A model generated the notes under the pieces. The model was not told where the DNA came from. It did no database searches and saw only the letters and a program-made list of their open reading frames with translations. The position numbers were made by a program, and so were the translations under genes. Shown here piece by piece: positions 1-6,658 of a stretch of DNA of 37,473 bases; position 1 is the first letter of the stretch; each line of letters begins with the position of its first letter. Origin of the DNA: a virus; IMG/VR virus record IMGVR_UViG_3300034190_002280, positions 1-37,473 of that record; one strand, written 5' to 3'.

Positions 1-522
1 GTTTACGCGCTTGAAGAAAATACCACAGGGGCTTATAACGTTGCAATAGGAAAAGAAGCACTTGAAGCGAATACAACTGGCTCGTCCAACGTTGCTGTTG
101 GTTATCAAGCTCTGACCGCAAACACTACTGGTCAATACAACATTGCGATTGGTTATCGATCGCTTTATAACGTTGGAACTGTCAGCCAAAATATTGCCAT
201 TGGTCATCAAGCTGGAGATTCGATTACAACTGGTACCAATAACATTATTATTGGATACACCGCAGACGCAAGCTCAGCGACTGTCTCTAACGAAATCACT
301 TTGGGTAACAGCAGCGTTACCAAGCTGCGTGTTCCAGGCTTAAACGTTGTCGCCCAAGCTGAGTCATTTGCGATTGGTGGAGCGATTTACGAAAACGCTC
401 AAAGCATCAGTGCCGACTATTCCATCACTTCAGGTAACAACGCCATGAGTGCTGGGCCGATCACAATCGACTCAGGCGTCACAGTCACGGTAACCTCAGG
501 TTGTACTTGGACGGTTGTCTGA
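1..522 (+). CDS. Tail fibre protein, C-terminal part (truncated by window start)
   Basis: The reading frame is open from base 1 and ends at TGA 520-522 (173 residues visible), so the N-terminus is missing. Residues 1 to about 95 are repeats of the pattern N-x-A-x-G-x-x-A (for example YNVAIGKEAL, SNVAVGYQAL, YNIAIGYRSL), typical of YadA-head-like left-handed beta-roll adhesins and of many marine cyanophage fibres. The protein ends in a cap reading NAMSAGPI-x-I-x-SGVTVTV-x-SG-x-TWTVV, which recurs at the end of the fibre gene at 36300-36923. Inferred role: host receptor contact at the tail tip. The stop overlaps the next start (TGATG), so the downstream gene is probably translationally coupled. 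Confidence 0.8.
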   Translation, partial: VYALEENTTGAYNVAIGKEALEANTTGSSNVAVGYQALTANTTGQYNIAIGYRSLYNVGTVSQNIAIGHQAGDSITTGTNNIIIGYTADASSATVSNEITLGNSSVTKLRVPGLNVVAQAESFAIGGAIYENAQSISADYSITSGNNAMSAGPITIDSGVTVTVTSGCTWTVV

Positions 523-734
523 TGCCAACAGCAGAAGAGATTGCACAGCATTATTCCGCTGCAATGGACAGCGTGAACCTTATTAACGATCTGATGGCTC
601 AAGACAGCCGTGACGATGAAGAGCAGGACACGGTGTCTCGCAACGTTGAGCACCTGCAGATTATGGTCGCCAAGGATTTTTGGACGACTGAGGACTTGAC
701 TCCTCTGAACAACGCCATCACTGCTGGATCCTGA
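522..734 (+). CDS. Hypothetical protein downstream of tail fibre (70 aa)
   Basis: The ATG at 522 overlaps the fibre stop as TGATG; an in-frame TTG at 501 would lie inside the fibre gene and is less likely. The product is acidic and probably helical (starts MPTAEEIAQHYSAAMDSV), with no membrane segment or signal peptide. Its own stop overlaps the next start (TGATG at 732-736), so three genes form a coupled run behind the fibre. I recall similar short proteins behind cyanophage fibre genes, which suggests a fibre-associated or chaperone-like role, but no function can be read from the sequence. Confidence 0.7.
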   Translation: MPTAEEIAQHYSAAMDSVNLINDLMAQDSRDDEEQDTVSRNVEHLQIMVAKDFWTTEDLTPLNNAITAGS

Positions 735-919
735 TGCAACGCCCTGACCCGATGATCGCCGCTAAGCCTGGAGCGGAGGACGTACAGGCCATGGCAGCTA
801 GAACGCTATGGCTCGAAGAGTTGTATTTCCTTGATGGCCGAGACCAGATCAGTCATCCGCAGTATGGACTGTTTACCGGACTGGCTCTTAAGTATCAAAG
901 CTTGCAATCAACTGACTGA
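734..919 (+). CDS. Hypothetical protein (61 aa)
   Basis: ATG at 734 overlaps the preceding stop. The protein is 61 residues, with the central part reading ARTLWLEELYFLDGRD and then HPQYGLFTGLALKYQ. I do not recognise a domain. Tight coupling on both sides (its TGA overlaps the ATG at 919) supports it as a real gene of the fibre-adjacent operon. It has no signal peptide or transmembrane segment. Confidence 0.65.
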   Translation: MQRPDPMIAAKPGAEDVQAMAARTLWLEELYFLDGRDQISHPQYGLFTGLALKYQSLQSTD

Positions 920-1044
920 TGGCTAAGTCACTTAACGGACAAAATTTTGTCCCTAGCAAGCCAAAAAAGACACGTCAAGGGAATGGATCACATTCAAAAC
1001 CGTCCCATGGACGGAAGAAGTATCGTGGCCAAGGAAAACGTTAA
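919..1044 (+). CDS. Small highly basic protein (41 aa)
   Basis: ATG 919 overlaps the previous TGA; stop TAA at 1042-1044. The product starts MAKSLNGQNFVPSKPKK and ends GRKKYRGQGKR, and is very rich in Lys, Arg, Gly and Ser. Short Lys/Arg-rich proteins with this ending occur, as I recall, in many marine cyanophages; a nucleic-acid-binding role is plausible but only inferred from charge. It is the fourth gene in a chain of 1-nt overlaps starting at the fibre gene. Confidence 0.6.
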   Translation: MAKSLNGQNFVPSKPKKTRQGNGSHSKPSHGRKKYRGQGKR

Positions 1045-1055
1045 TCCTCTTTCCA

Positions 1056-1415
1056 ATGTTCAAACTTCTCATTGCGAGTGGTGTCGCCGTTTCAGCAGCT
1101 GCGCTGGCATCTCCTGCTCAAGCCGACGGTTTCTACCTGAACCCTGAGTTCAACGCTGGTTGGTCTGGCTCAGACTTCACCGGATCTGTTTTTGAAGGTC
1201 ATGTGGGCTGGGAAAAGGAAGGCTTTTATGTACAGGGCGGACCTGCCGTTGCTCAGCCTGATGCTGGTGATGTTGAGGTGGGCCTTTCAGGCAAAATGGG
1301 CATTGGCGCTTCTGTCTCTGAATCCTTTGGCATCTACGGCGAGGTTTCTGCGGCCAAATTTGATGACGCAGATGCTGGCTTTGGTCTGAAGGTTGGCGGC
1401 AAGTACAAGTTCTGA
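1056..1415 (+). CDS. Secreted outer-membrane beta-barrel-like protein
   Basis: The 119-residue product begins with a clear Sec signal peptide (MFKLLIASGVAVSAAALASPAQA, about 23 residues, AQA-DG cleavage pattern). The mature part is Gly- and aromatic-rich with alternating hydrophobic residues (GHVGWEKEGFYVQGGPAV, FGIYGEVSAAKF) and ends in the aromatic KYKF expected of outer-membrane barrels. At about 96 mature residues it is short for a full porin, so it could be a half-barrel or a small OmpA-like barrel. It sits behind the fibre-gene run and is closed by a terminator at 1445. Possible roles are altering the host surface or superinfection exclusion; neither is shown by sequence. Confidence 0.65.
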   Translation: MFKLLIASGVAVSAAALASPAQADGFYLNPEFNAGWSGSDFTGSVFEGHVGWEKEGFYVQGGPAVAQPDAGDVEVGLSGKMGIGASVSESFGIYGEVSAAKFDDADAGFGLKVGGKYKF

Positions 1416-1444
1416 GCTAGCTTGAGTCTGCAGAGACGCAAACG

Positions 1445-1479
1445 CCCCTTCTTCTCCTCACACAGGGAAGGGGTTTTTT
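1445..1479 (+). terminator. Rho-independent terminator after the beta-barrel gene
   Basis: CCCCTTC (1445-1451) pairs with GAAGGGG (1467-1473) across a 15-nt loop and is followed by six T (1474-1479). It lies 30 nt after the stop of the 119-aa gene and probably ends the fibre transcription unit. Confidence 0.8.
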
Positions 1480-1492
1480 CTTGTCAACCATC

Positions 1493-1723
1493 ATGCAAAA
1501 GCTTTTCAACGTGATGACCGTCGCATCTTTTGCGATGTCAGGATCATTGGTTGCTGGAACGGTAGTGCTTTACACGCGCATTCCATCAATGGTTGAGAAC
1601 TACGTCAGCAAGGTGAAGTCAACGCTGACGGAATCAATCTTGAAGCAAGTGCCCGTCCCAGAAATGCCTGAGATGCCAAAGCTGCCAACGGAGACAGGCC
1701 CTGCAATCACGTCACCATTTTAG
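1493..1723 (+). CDS. Small membrane-anchored proline-rich protein (76 aa)
   Basis: I choose ATG 1493; the in-frame TTG at 1481 follows the terminator T-run too closely. Residues 1 to about 32 hold one hydrophobic segment (FNVMTVASFAMSGSLVAGTVVLY), followed by a hydrophilic helix and a Pro-rich tail (VPVPEMPEMPKLP). Inferred topology is an N-terminal signal anchor. The 3' end overlaps the convergent gene 1707-2021 by 17 nt. The VP/MP-rich tail resembles in composition the larger Pro-rich membrane protein at 2020-2538, so the two may share a location or partner. Function unknown. Confidence 0.6.
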   Translation: MQKLFNVMTVASFAMSGSLVAGTVVLYTRIPSMVENYVSKVKSTLTESILKQVPVPEMPEMPKLPTETGPAITSPF

Positions 1724-2021
1724 TGTTGGCGGTTGGATCGTCGTCATGAGCTTCAGGCCCGAAACCTTCAGCCTTGATTTTTGCCATATCAAGTTCTGGC
1801 GCGGGTGCTTGAGGCTTCTGCTCAAACGACGCTAACCATTCGCGTAAAGCATCACCAGTGGGTGTGCCTTTGGGCCATTTGACCCACTTGAGGATTGCTT
1901 TTGGATCGGTGAATGGTCTGGCAGATTTGCCGCACAGTACGGTGTAGACGACAGGCGGTCCTTCACGTCTGCGGTTACGTTCAATCCAAAGTTGACCTGC
2001 TGTAAACCGCTCTGACTTCAT
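1707..2021 (-). CDS. Hypothetical protein (104 aa)
   Basis: I use the internal ATG at 2021 (MKSERFTAGQLWIERNRRR); the longer ORF back to 2105 runs into the divergent gene. The start shares the palindrome CATG with the + strand gene at 2020, so the two genes diverge from overlapping start codons. The product is soluble, basic in the first half (GPPVVYTVLCGKSARPF, WVKWPKGTPTGDALREWL) and acidic and Pro/Ala-rich at the end. I do not recognise a domain. The 3' end overlaps the convergent gene at 1707-1723. Confidence 0.6.
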   Translation of the reverse strand: MKSERFTAGQLWIERNRRREGPPVVYTVLCGKSARPFTDPKAILKWVKWPKGTPTGDALREWLASFEQKPQAPAPELDMAKIKAEGFGPEAHDDDPTANTKMVT

Positions 2022-2538
2022 GGAGATCCGAGAGATCGTCGTGCCTGAGGTTAACTCGTCTGTTGATCTGCCACAGGTTGCAATACCGCAAGCGCCACCG
2101 ATCACACTAGAGATTGGTGTTCCTGTGATTGATCTGCCAACGTTTGAGCCGTTGGATATGGAGCCGGAAGTTGAACCTCCAGAGGTTGTTTTACCAAAAC
2201 GGCCAGCACCTCCACCGCCGCAAATTCCACCGGTAAAACTGCCAAAAAAGGAAGAGCCAGCACCACCAGCACCAGAAGAGATACCGGAACCAAAGGTTGA
2301 GGTGAAATCGCTGCCGCAGCAAATTGTGGAGGCGATACCAACTATTCCTCAGGCAACAGCAGTGGCTGCATCATCAGTAATTGGCGTTTCAGCTGCTTTG
2401 GCCACCCCTTTCTTGCTGAAGCTGATCAAGCCGACCATTAAGAAGGTGGCGAAGAAACTTCAAAAGGCACTGGGTAAGAAGGTCAAGGTTGAGAGTGTCT
2501 ATGAGCGGCGGAAGTTCCAGAGGTCGTTACGGAGATAG
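2020..2538 (+). CDS. Proline-rich membrane-associated protein (172 aa)
   Basis: Starts MEIREIVVPEVNSSVDLP. Residues 1-115 are dominated by repeated Pro-Glu, Pro-Pro and Lys-Pro motifs (RPAPPPPQIPP, EEPAPPAPEEIPEPK), an extended spacer-like region. Residues about 122-142 form a hydrophobic segment (AVAASSVIGVSAALATPFLL), followed by a very basic tail (KLIKPTIKKVAKKLQKALGKK). The layout of extended Pro-rich arm, membrane segment and cationic tail recalls envelope-spanning proteins such as TonB or spanins, but no specific family is recognised. Its 3' 56 nt overlap the convergent gene ending at 2483. Confidence 0.6.
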   Translation: MEIREIVVPEVNSSVDLPQVAIPQAPPITLEIGVPVIDLPTFEPLDMEPEVEPPEVVLPKRPAPPPPQIPPVKLPKKEEPAPPAPEEIPEPKVEVKSLPQQIVEAIPTIPQATAVAASSVIGVSAALATPFLLKLIKPTIKKVAKKLQKALGKKVKVESVYERRKFQRSLRR

Positions 2539-3164
2539 AATGAGTGTGTGGAACGGGCCGGTGAACGAGCACGTCGCGGCAGACCTTTTCGTAAGGGCTG
2601 TTTTTGGCGAAGCGAATGCCTTTCATCTTCAGCTCACCGCAGTGCTTTAGTCGGCTGATCTCAAAGTCGAGCCGCTTATTGGCGAGGTGTTGCTTCTGGA
2701 TCGCAATCTGCGTATCGACTGCATCTTTGCAACGGCGTTGCAGGCTTTGGTCTAACGGAATAGTTGCTTGAACAGACAAGCCCATATTCCAGTTGTGGTT
2801 GTCCTTCTGTCCAGTGCGTGTGTCCTTGTAGAAGAGCACGTCACCTGGATTGTCTAGCACTCCATTGTCGTCCAAATCAGAGAGGTCATAGACAGGATCG
2901 TCATAGCTGTACTCGTAGGGCAAACCCCATGATTTGGTGCGGTTGAGGTATGGCGTGACAGTCAATGTTGGACCTTGGCACTGAATGTTGCCGCCATAGG
3001 TGTTGGTGATTGCTGAGCCCTGAAGGATCTGCACAGCCTGATTGCTCACCGATCCAGACGATGTGGCAGTTGGAGATGCGGTTGCAGAAATACCACCAAC
3101 ATCTTGAGCGTTGACTGGAGCGGCGGCGATTATTCCGAGAAGGAGGAAACCGTATCGGTAACAC
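2483..3164 (-). CDS. Secreted protein; apparent +1 frameshift near its start
   Basis: The main frame, open from 3295 to 2483, encodes a probable signal peptide (FLLLGIIAAAPVNAQ-DVGG) but has no ATG, GTG or TTG near it; the only in-frame start (3295) lies 165 nt inside the upstream gene. A GTG at 3164 in another frame reads MLPIRF up to TTT at 3149-3147; skipping one base (C at 3146) joins it to LLLGIIAAAP and gives a textbook signal peptide. The site reads TTT-C, where tRNA-Phe can re-pair after a +1 slip; a sequencing indel is equally possible. The mature part is Ser/Thr/Gly-rich and then Lys/Cys-containing (QRRCKDAVDTQIAIQKQHLANKRLDFEISRLKHCGE is its helical section, given here by positions about 150-185 only as a guide). 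It is last in a minus-strand run of envelope genes. Function unknown. Confidence 0.55.
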
Positions 3165-3519
3165 TTGTGATTTCGGTGGTGCGTTGAATGGTGGTGACGT
3201 TCGACAAGCCTGGTCCCTTCAGGCTTTCGACGAACTGAAAGGCTTCTCCAGGTGTGACGATTGACCAGTTTGGTCGTTCTCCTAAGGAGGTCCATCCGTT
3301 GACCGTTGTGGTGGAGACGGGGTTGATTGGTCCGTCTGGTGTGATGTTTACACCGCTAGCACTGTATTCAAACCCCGTTGAATAGTTCTCACTGACAATC
3401 GTCTCAGTGACCTTGCTGGTTGTTTCTGTATGCGAGGTCATCGTGCCCTGCGTAAAGCTAGGGACGATTGGTGCTGCCGTTGCTGGAGCGGATAACAACA
3501 GCAGCGCTAACCAACGCAT
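3130..3519 (-). CDS. Secreted Ser/Thr-rich protein (129 aa)
   Basis: Signal peptide MRWLALLLLSAPATA followed by APIVP; the mature part is about 114 residues, rich in Thr, Ser and Val (TSHTETTSKVTETIVSEN) and probably beta-stranded. Its ATG overlaps the stop of the upstream gene as TGATG at 3519, so translation is coupled. No enzymatic motif is visible. With the two flanking secreted proteins it forms a three-gene exported module; a virion surface or periplasmic role is an inference from the signal peptides alone. Confidence 0.65.
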   Translation of the reverse strand: MRWLALLLLSAPATAAPIVPSFTQGTMTSHTETTSKVTETIVSENYSTGFEYSASGVNITPDGPINPVSTTTVNGWTSLGERPNWSIVTPGEAFQFVESLKGPGLSNVTTIQRTTEITSVTDTVSSFSE

Positions 3520-4010
3520 CAGTCAATTTCCAGACTGAGAACCACCTGTCCGGTCGCCGTAGTACCGGCTCCACCAGCAGTAATGGTCATTGCACCATCA
3601 GAGGCAATCGTGCCAGCAAGGCTTCCAGCCACACCGCCTGAAGTTGTTGTGGTGTTGCCCAGCATGGGAAGTGAGGTGACAACACCGCTGCTCACCGAGG
3701 TGGCAGTTGGGGTTGCATCGCCTTCGATGTAGGACTCGCTGTAAGAGAAGGCGTCTCCGGCTGTTGTAATGCTGTATGCACCCGGTGTATAGCCCACAGC
3801 ACTACCAGCTGTGAGAGTACCGAGAACAGGAGCGGTATCGAGGCTGATATTAGAACCAGAGACAGCCAACGTGGAACCGATCCTTGATGCTTGTGATGCT
3901 GCCCCATCGACTTGGAGTTGCACGGAGGACTGAATCTTGTGGGTGATGTCTGCTTTAGCAGGCAATGCAGCTGCCAAAGTGATGCCTAATACCAAAAGTG
4001 CGCGGGTCAT
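3519..4010 (-). CDS. Secreted Gly/Ser/Thr-rich protein (163 aa)
   Basis: Signal peptide MTRALLVLGITLAAALPAKA followed by DITHKIQSSVQLQVDGAAS. The mature part is low in charge, with many Gly, Ser and Thr (GGVAGSLAGTIASDGAMTITAGGAG), suggesting a beta-structured surface protein. I recall similar ADITHKIQSSVQL proteins in other cyanophages, next to each other in a movable cluster, but could not search. The start overlaps the stop of the upstream membrane gene as ATGA (4007-4010). Confidence 0.65.
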   Translation of the reverse strand: MTRALLVLGITLAAALPAKADITHKIQSSVQLQVDGAASQASRIGSTLAVSGSNISLDTAPVLGTLTAGSAVGYTPGAYSITTAGDAFSYSESYIEGDATPTATSVSSGVVTSLPMLGNTTTTSGGVAGSLAGTIASDGAMTITAGGAGTTATGQVVLSLEID

Positions 4011-4273
4011 TTGATGCCAGCTTTGGTGTCTTTGTTGTCAACGATAGTCGGCTTCTTGTTGCTATTGCCATTGGCCTTGCGTTCGATGCCAAACGAAGCC
4101 ATCGCACCAGTAAGAAGTGAAGCAACGAACGTGTTGTCCATCTTCATGGCTGGATAGATCCCCAGGTACGAGATCGTTAGCAGTGTGGCGCTCCAAGCAA
4201 GGACAGCGCACTTGACGACATCAGCAACGCAGATGCCTTCCTTTTCGTGCTGCTCTTCGGGGTTGTTGGCCAT
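4007..4273 (-). CDS. Small membrane protein, possible holin (88 aa)
   Basis: First gene of the minus-strand run 4273 to 2483. Residues about 16-42 form one hydrophobic segment (DVVKCAVLAWSATLLTISYLGIY) and residues about 49-63 a weaker second one (TFVASLLTGAMASFGI), followed by a basic hydrophilic tail with NSNKK. Size, one or two transmembrane helices and a charged C-terminus fit a holin, and the C39-like peptidase gene lies just across the divergent gap. However, many unrelated phage membrane proteins look the same, so the lysis role is only a suggestion. Confidence 0.6.
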   Translation of the reverse strand: MANNPEEQHEKEGICVADVVKCAVLAWSATLLTISYLGIYPAMKMDNTFVASLLTGAMASFGIERKANGNSNKKPTIVDNKDTKAGIK

Positions 4274-4315
4274 GACGCAACAGAGCTACCGTTACAGCGT
4301 AACTAGGTCAATCCA

Positions 4316-4489
4316 ATGCTTCTAGTTCTTAAGCCTCTGGTCATGACGATGTGGCGCTCCAGAGCGTTCAAGGAGTTGATTGTGGCGATGCTCGAAAAGA
4401 TCGTCACTCGTACTGACAACGATTTGGATGATTTGGCTGTGAAGCATCTCAAGGATTTGCTGTTGCCTGACACCAGAGTTGAAAAGTAG
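4316..4489 (+). CDS. Small protein upstream of C39-like peptidase (57 aa)
   Basis: ATG 4316 to TAG 4487-4489. The product begins MLLVLKPLVMTMWRSRAFK and continues as an amphipathic, partly acidic helix (LVVAML-like core, then TRTDNDLDDLAVKHLKDLLL). The next gene starts with GTG directly after the stop, with no gap, so the two are probably translated together. I recall close relatives in cyanophages, often next to peptidase or lysis-type genes. Function unknown; a membrane-peripheral helper is possible given the hydrophobic N-terminus. Confidence 0.6.
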   Translation: MLLVLKPLVMTMWRSRAFKELIVAMLEKIVTRTDNDLDDLAVKHLKDLLLPDTRVEK

Positions 4490-5239
4490 GTGGCATCCGG
4501 CATTATCCAAGTGACCTTGCTGCTGCTGGCCATGGGTCTTGCCCTACTGCCGTTTTTCCAGTTTTTTCGTGGCACGCCCCACCAGCTGGCTGCAATTAAA
4601 CAACTTGAGGAGTCAATGCCAGCTGAGTTACTGGAGGAGCACGAAGCTGATTGGTTTCAGGCGTGGAAGGAAAGTGGATATGACCAGCAGATCTTCATGC
4701 CTTACTTCAAGCAGCTCGACAACGAGACTGGAACGGGATACCGCGAGTGTTTCAGTTCAGCGGCTGCGATGGTGGCGGCGTATTACAAGAAGGTTCGTAC
4801 GGATGATGAGTACAACAAGATCCGTGCCAGGTACGGAGACACCACATCGGTAGAGGCGCAGATTGCAGCGTTGGAGAGCCTTGGCTTAAAAGCTGAGTTC
4901 CGTAAAGACGGTGACGCTGACATGGTGGAGCTAGAGATCGAAGCTGGCAGACCAGTGTTGGTTGGCTGGTTGCACGCCGGAAACATGCTTCGTGGCGAAC
5001 CACCAATGTGCAATGGCCTTGGCTGTGGGCATTGGAGCGTTATCAGCGGTTACGCGGGCAAGAACAGCAATGATCCGGAGTGGATCATGCAAGACCCTCG
5101 TGGCTACCCCGAAATGGAGAAGGGTGGTCATAGCAATCCGCATTTGGGGCGTAACGTCCGCGTGAGGCAGGCAGCGTTTTACCAGCGTTGGCAGGCTGAA
5201 GGACCTGGAACGGGATGGGTGATCCTCGTTAATGAGTGA
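4490..5239 (+). CDS. Membrane-anchored C39-like cysteine peptidase (putative lysin)
   Basis: GTG start at 4490 abuts the previous stop. Residues about 3-27 are an N-terminal hydrophobic anchor (IIQVTLLLLAMGLALLPFF). The catalytic region fits the papain-like peptidase C39 type: FKQLDNE (Gln75 as oxyanion Gln), YRECFSSAAAM (Cys87 nucleophile), GHWSVISGY (His181) and MQDPRGY (Asp202). In phages of Gram-negative hosts such proteins are candidates for murein peptide cleavage or protein maturation. The signal-anchor, small membrane protein genes on either side and a position away from the head genes favour a lysis role; this is inference. The 3' end overlaps the next gene by 8 nt. Confidence 0.75.
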   Translation: MASGIIQVTLLLLAMGLALLPFFQFFRGTPHQLAAIKQLEESMPAELLEEHEADWFQAWKESGYDQQIFMPYFKQLDNETGTGYRECFSSAAAMVAAYYKKVRTDDEYNKIRARYGDTTSVEAQIAALESLGLKAEFRKDGDADMVELEIEAGRPVLVGWLHAGNMLRGEPPMCNGLGCGHWSVISGYAGKNSNDPEWIMQDPRGYPEMEKGGHSNPHLGRNVRVRQAAFYQRWQAEGPGTGWVILVNE

Positions 5240-5429
5240 CCTGTACTGGATCTGGGCGTTTATCAGTGCGTTCTGGACGACTGTTGTGGTGCAGTGCGCC
5301 AAGCCTGTGAACTGGGATCAGTGTTCACGAGTGAATGATTGGCTGGTGCCTTGGGTGCGAGACATGACTGAGATGTACCAAAAAGGTGCGTATCACAGTG
5401 AGAAGAAGATTTTGAGGCAAGATCAGTAG
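5232..5429 (+). CDS. Small single-pass membrane protein (65 aa)
   Basis: ATG 5232 overlaps the end of the peptidase gene. Residues about 5-24 form one aromatic-rich transmembrane segment (WIWAFISAFWTTVVVQCA), followed by a soluble 40-residue tail with charged residues. It could be a holin, spanin component or other envelope protein; the position right after the lysin candidate favours lysis. No lipobox in the usual place, so it does not look like an o-spanin. Confidence 0.55.
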   Translation: MSDLYWIWAFISAFWTTVVVQCAKPVNWDQCSRVNDWLVPWVRDMTEMYQKGAYHSEKKILRQDQ

Positions 5430-5451
5430 GATTGATTTTTGCGTCCTTCGG

Positions 5452-5970
5452 ATGGCAGTTCTGTGTGATTGGGAGATTTTGGCTCGGTGCCGGAAGAGCC
5501 AGATGGTTGTCCCATTCGACGAAGAGCTGCTGAATCCAGCCAGTCTTGATTTGCGGCTGGGTGACTATCTGATGGTGGAGAGCATTTATAGCCCTGAGCT
5601 GGTGCGTATCAACATCGCGGACAAGACAGAAGATGACCCGTTCATGCTTCAGTCCGGCGAGTTTTGCCTGGCTGAGACACTTGAGCTGTTTAACCTTCCC
5701 GACGACATCAGCTGCCAATTTGTACTCAAATCAAGCCGTGCAAGAGATGGCCTTAATCACCTTCTCGCTGGCTGGTGCGATCCAGGCTGGAACGGAAGCA
5801 AGCTCACGCTCGAATTGAAGAACGAACGGCTGCATCATGCTTTGCCGTTGTGGCCTGGCTTGAAGATTGGTCAAATGGTGTTTCACATGATGTCCAACGT
5901 CCCAATGAAAAGCTATGCAGAGACAGGCCATTACAACGGACACTTGACAGTCATGCCGTCCGTGGCATGA
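5452..5970 (+). CDS. dcd: dCTP deaminase (dUTPase-fold)
   Basis: The 172-residue product matches the dCTP deaminase / dUTPase family: NPASLDLRLGD (29-38), VLKSSRARDGL (91-101), DPGWNG (110-115) and LTLELKN (118-124). The E. coli enzyme uses Ser111, Arg115 and Glu138; here Ser94, Arg98 and Glu121 keep exactly those spacings (4 and 23). Reaction: dCTP + water to dUTP + ammonia, feeding dTTP synthesis; a bifunctional deaminase/dUTPase is also possible. No thymidylate synthase or ribonucleotide reductase is visible here, so the phage may depend on the host for later steps. It lies between the lysis-like genes and the replication block. Confidence 0.85.
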   Translation: MAVLCDWEILARCRKSQMVVPFDEELLNPASLDLRLGDYLMVESIYSPELVRINIADKTEDDPFMLQSGEFCLAETLELFNLPDDISCQFVLKSSRARDGLNHLLAGWCDPGWNGSKLTLELKNERLHHALPLWPGLKIGQMVFHMMSNVPMKSYAETGHYNGHLTVMPSVA

Positions 5971-5992
5971 ATTGATAAGAATCTTCAGGGCT

Positions 5993-6208
5993 ATGGGCTG
6001 GGCTGACTGGATGGTCGTCAACCAAAGCCTCGAAGAGGAGCTGGAGTTGGAAAAGAACGTGCGAGACGTTCAGGGCTGCACTGACGAAGATGCCCTGAAG
6101 TCGTTATGCGTGTCACTGGTACGGACCAACTGGCATCAAGCCAAGCTGCTTCGCCAAGCAGTGGGCCACATCGGCGAGCTAGACGCAATCAATGTAGGAC
6201 AGGAATAA
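5993..6208 (+). CDS. Hypothetical acidic helical protein (71 aa)
   Basis: I use ATG 5993 (MGWADWMVVNQSLEEELELEK) rather than the TTG at 5972 close behind the deaminase stop. The product looks all-helical and amphipathic, with heptad-like charge spacing and the tail KLLRQAVGHIGELDA. No known domain recognised. Its last 20 nt overlap the convergent gene at 6189-6374, and it ends the + strand unit that begins at 4316. Confidence 0.6.
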   Translation: MGWADWMVVNQSLEEELELEKNVRDVQGCTDEDALKSLCVSLVRTNWHQAKLLRQAVGHIGELDAINVGQE

Positions 6209-6374
6209 TCTCTACTTGCCTATCTGACAAACTCGCCGCGTCTTTGGCGCGTTCCAGGCTGCTGTAACTGCAAGCATCGTCTGCTCTCTTGGTCCAGTAG
6301 ATGTCGCCTGAACCCATGTAGAGCGCAGAAACAAACAACGGCTCTGTCTGAGCCGCCTTGAGAGCAAAACGCAT
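6189..6374 (-). CDS. Hypothetical protein (61 aa), end of replication-strand unit
   Basis: ATG at 6374; starts MRFALKAAQTEPLFVSALY. Small, mixed charge, no transmembrane helix or recognised motif (contains GSGDIYWTKRADDACSYSSLERAKDAA). It is the last gene of the long minus-strand unit that starts with the primase at 12042 and is 8 nt from the stop of the RHH-like gene upstream. Its 3' end overlaps the convergent gene by 20 nt; no clear terminator is seen between the two units. Confidence 0.5.
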   Translation of the reverse strand: MRFALKAAQTEPLFVSALYMGSGDIYWTKRADDACSYSSLERAKDAASLSDRQVEIIPVLH

Positions 6375-6382
6375 GGAACGAT

Positions 6383-6634
6383 TTAATCGTTGTTTTGTTT
6401 GGTCCGGCCCTCAACCTGCTTACGGACGGACTGCCGCCATCGAGCAAGATCCTGGGCTTCGGCCTCGCTGTAAACGGTAGGCGAAGTAATGCGCTTCAAC
6501 TCCGAATACACAGCTTCTCTTATCCAAGCTGTCGCACGCTGCTTGTTCTTGGCAGCCTCTTGCTGAACCAGCTCTGCTCGATTGGGGTCAAGCAGGATCT
6601 GAAAGTACTGCTTATTGCCGTGCCGAATCGCCAT
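6383..6634 (-). CDS. Ribbon-helix-helix-like DNA-binding protein (83 aa)
   Basis: I use the ATG at 6634 (MAIRHGNKQYFQILLDP); an in-frame start at 6655 adds seven residues. The segment QYFQILLDPNRAELV-QQEAAKNKQRATAWIREAV fits a beta strand followed by two helices, as in Arc/MetJ/CopG proteins, and is followed by a charged tail. Inferred role: transcriptional repressor or antitoxin-like regulator. A second RHH-like protein lies upstream at 9133-9387. Confidence 0.55.
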   Translation of the reverse strand: MAIRHGNKQYFQILLDPNRAELVQQEAAKNKQRATAWIREAVYSELKRITSPTVYSEAEAQDLARWRQSVRKQVEGRTKQNND

Positions 6635-6658
6635 AACGTTTAATGTGCTACACACACA

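Noticed and set aside
2901-3164. 87-aa ORF on - starting at GTG 3164 read without a frameshift
   Set aside because: Only its first residues make sense as the start of a signal peptide; after TTT the frame gives low-quality sequence, while the shifted frame gives a coherent exported protein.
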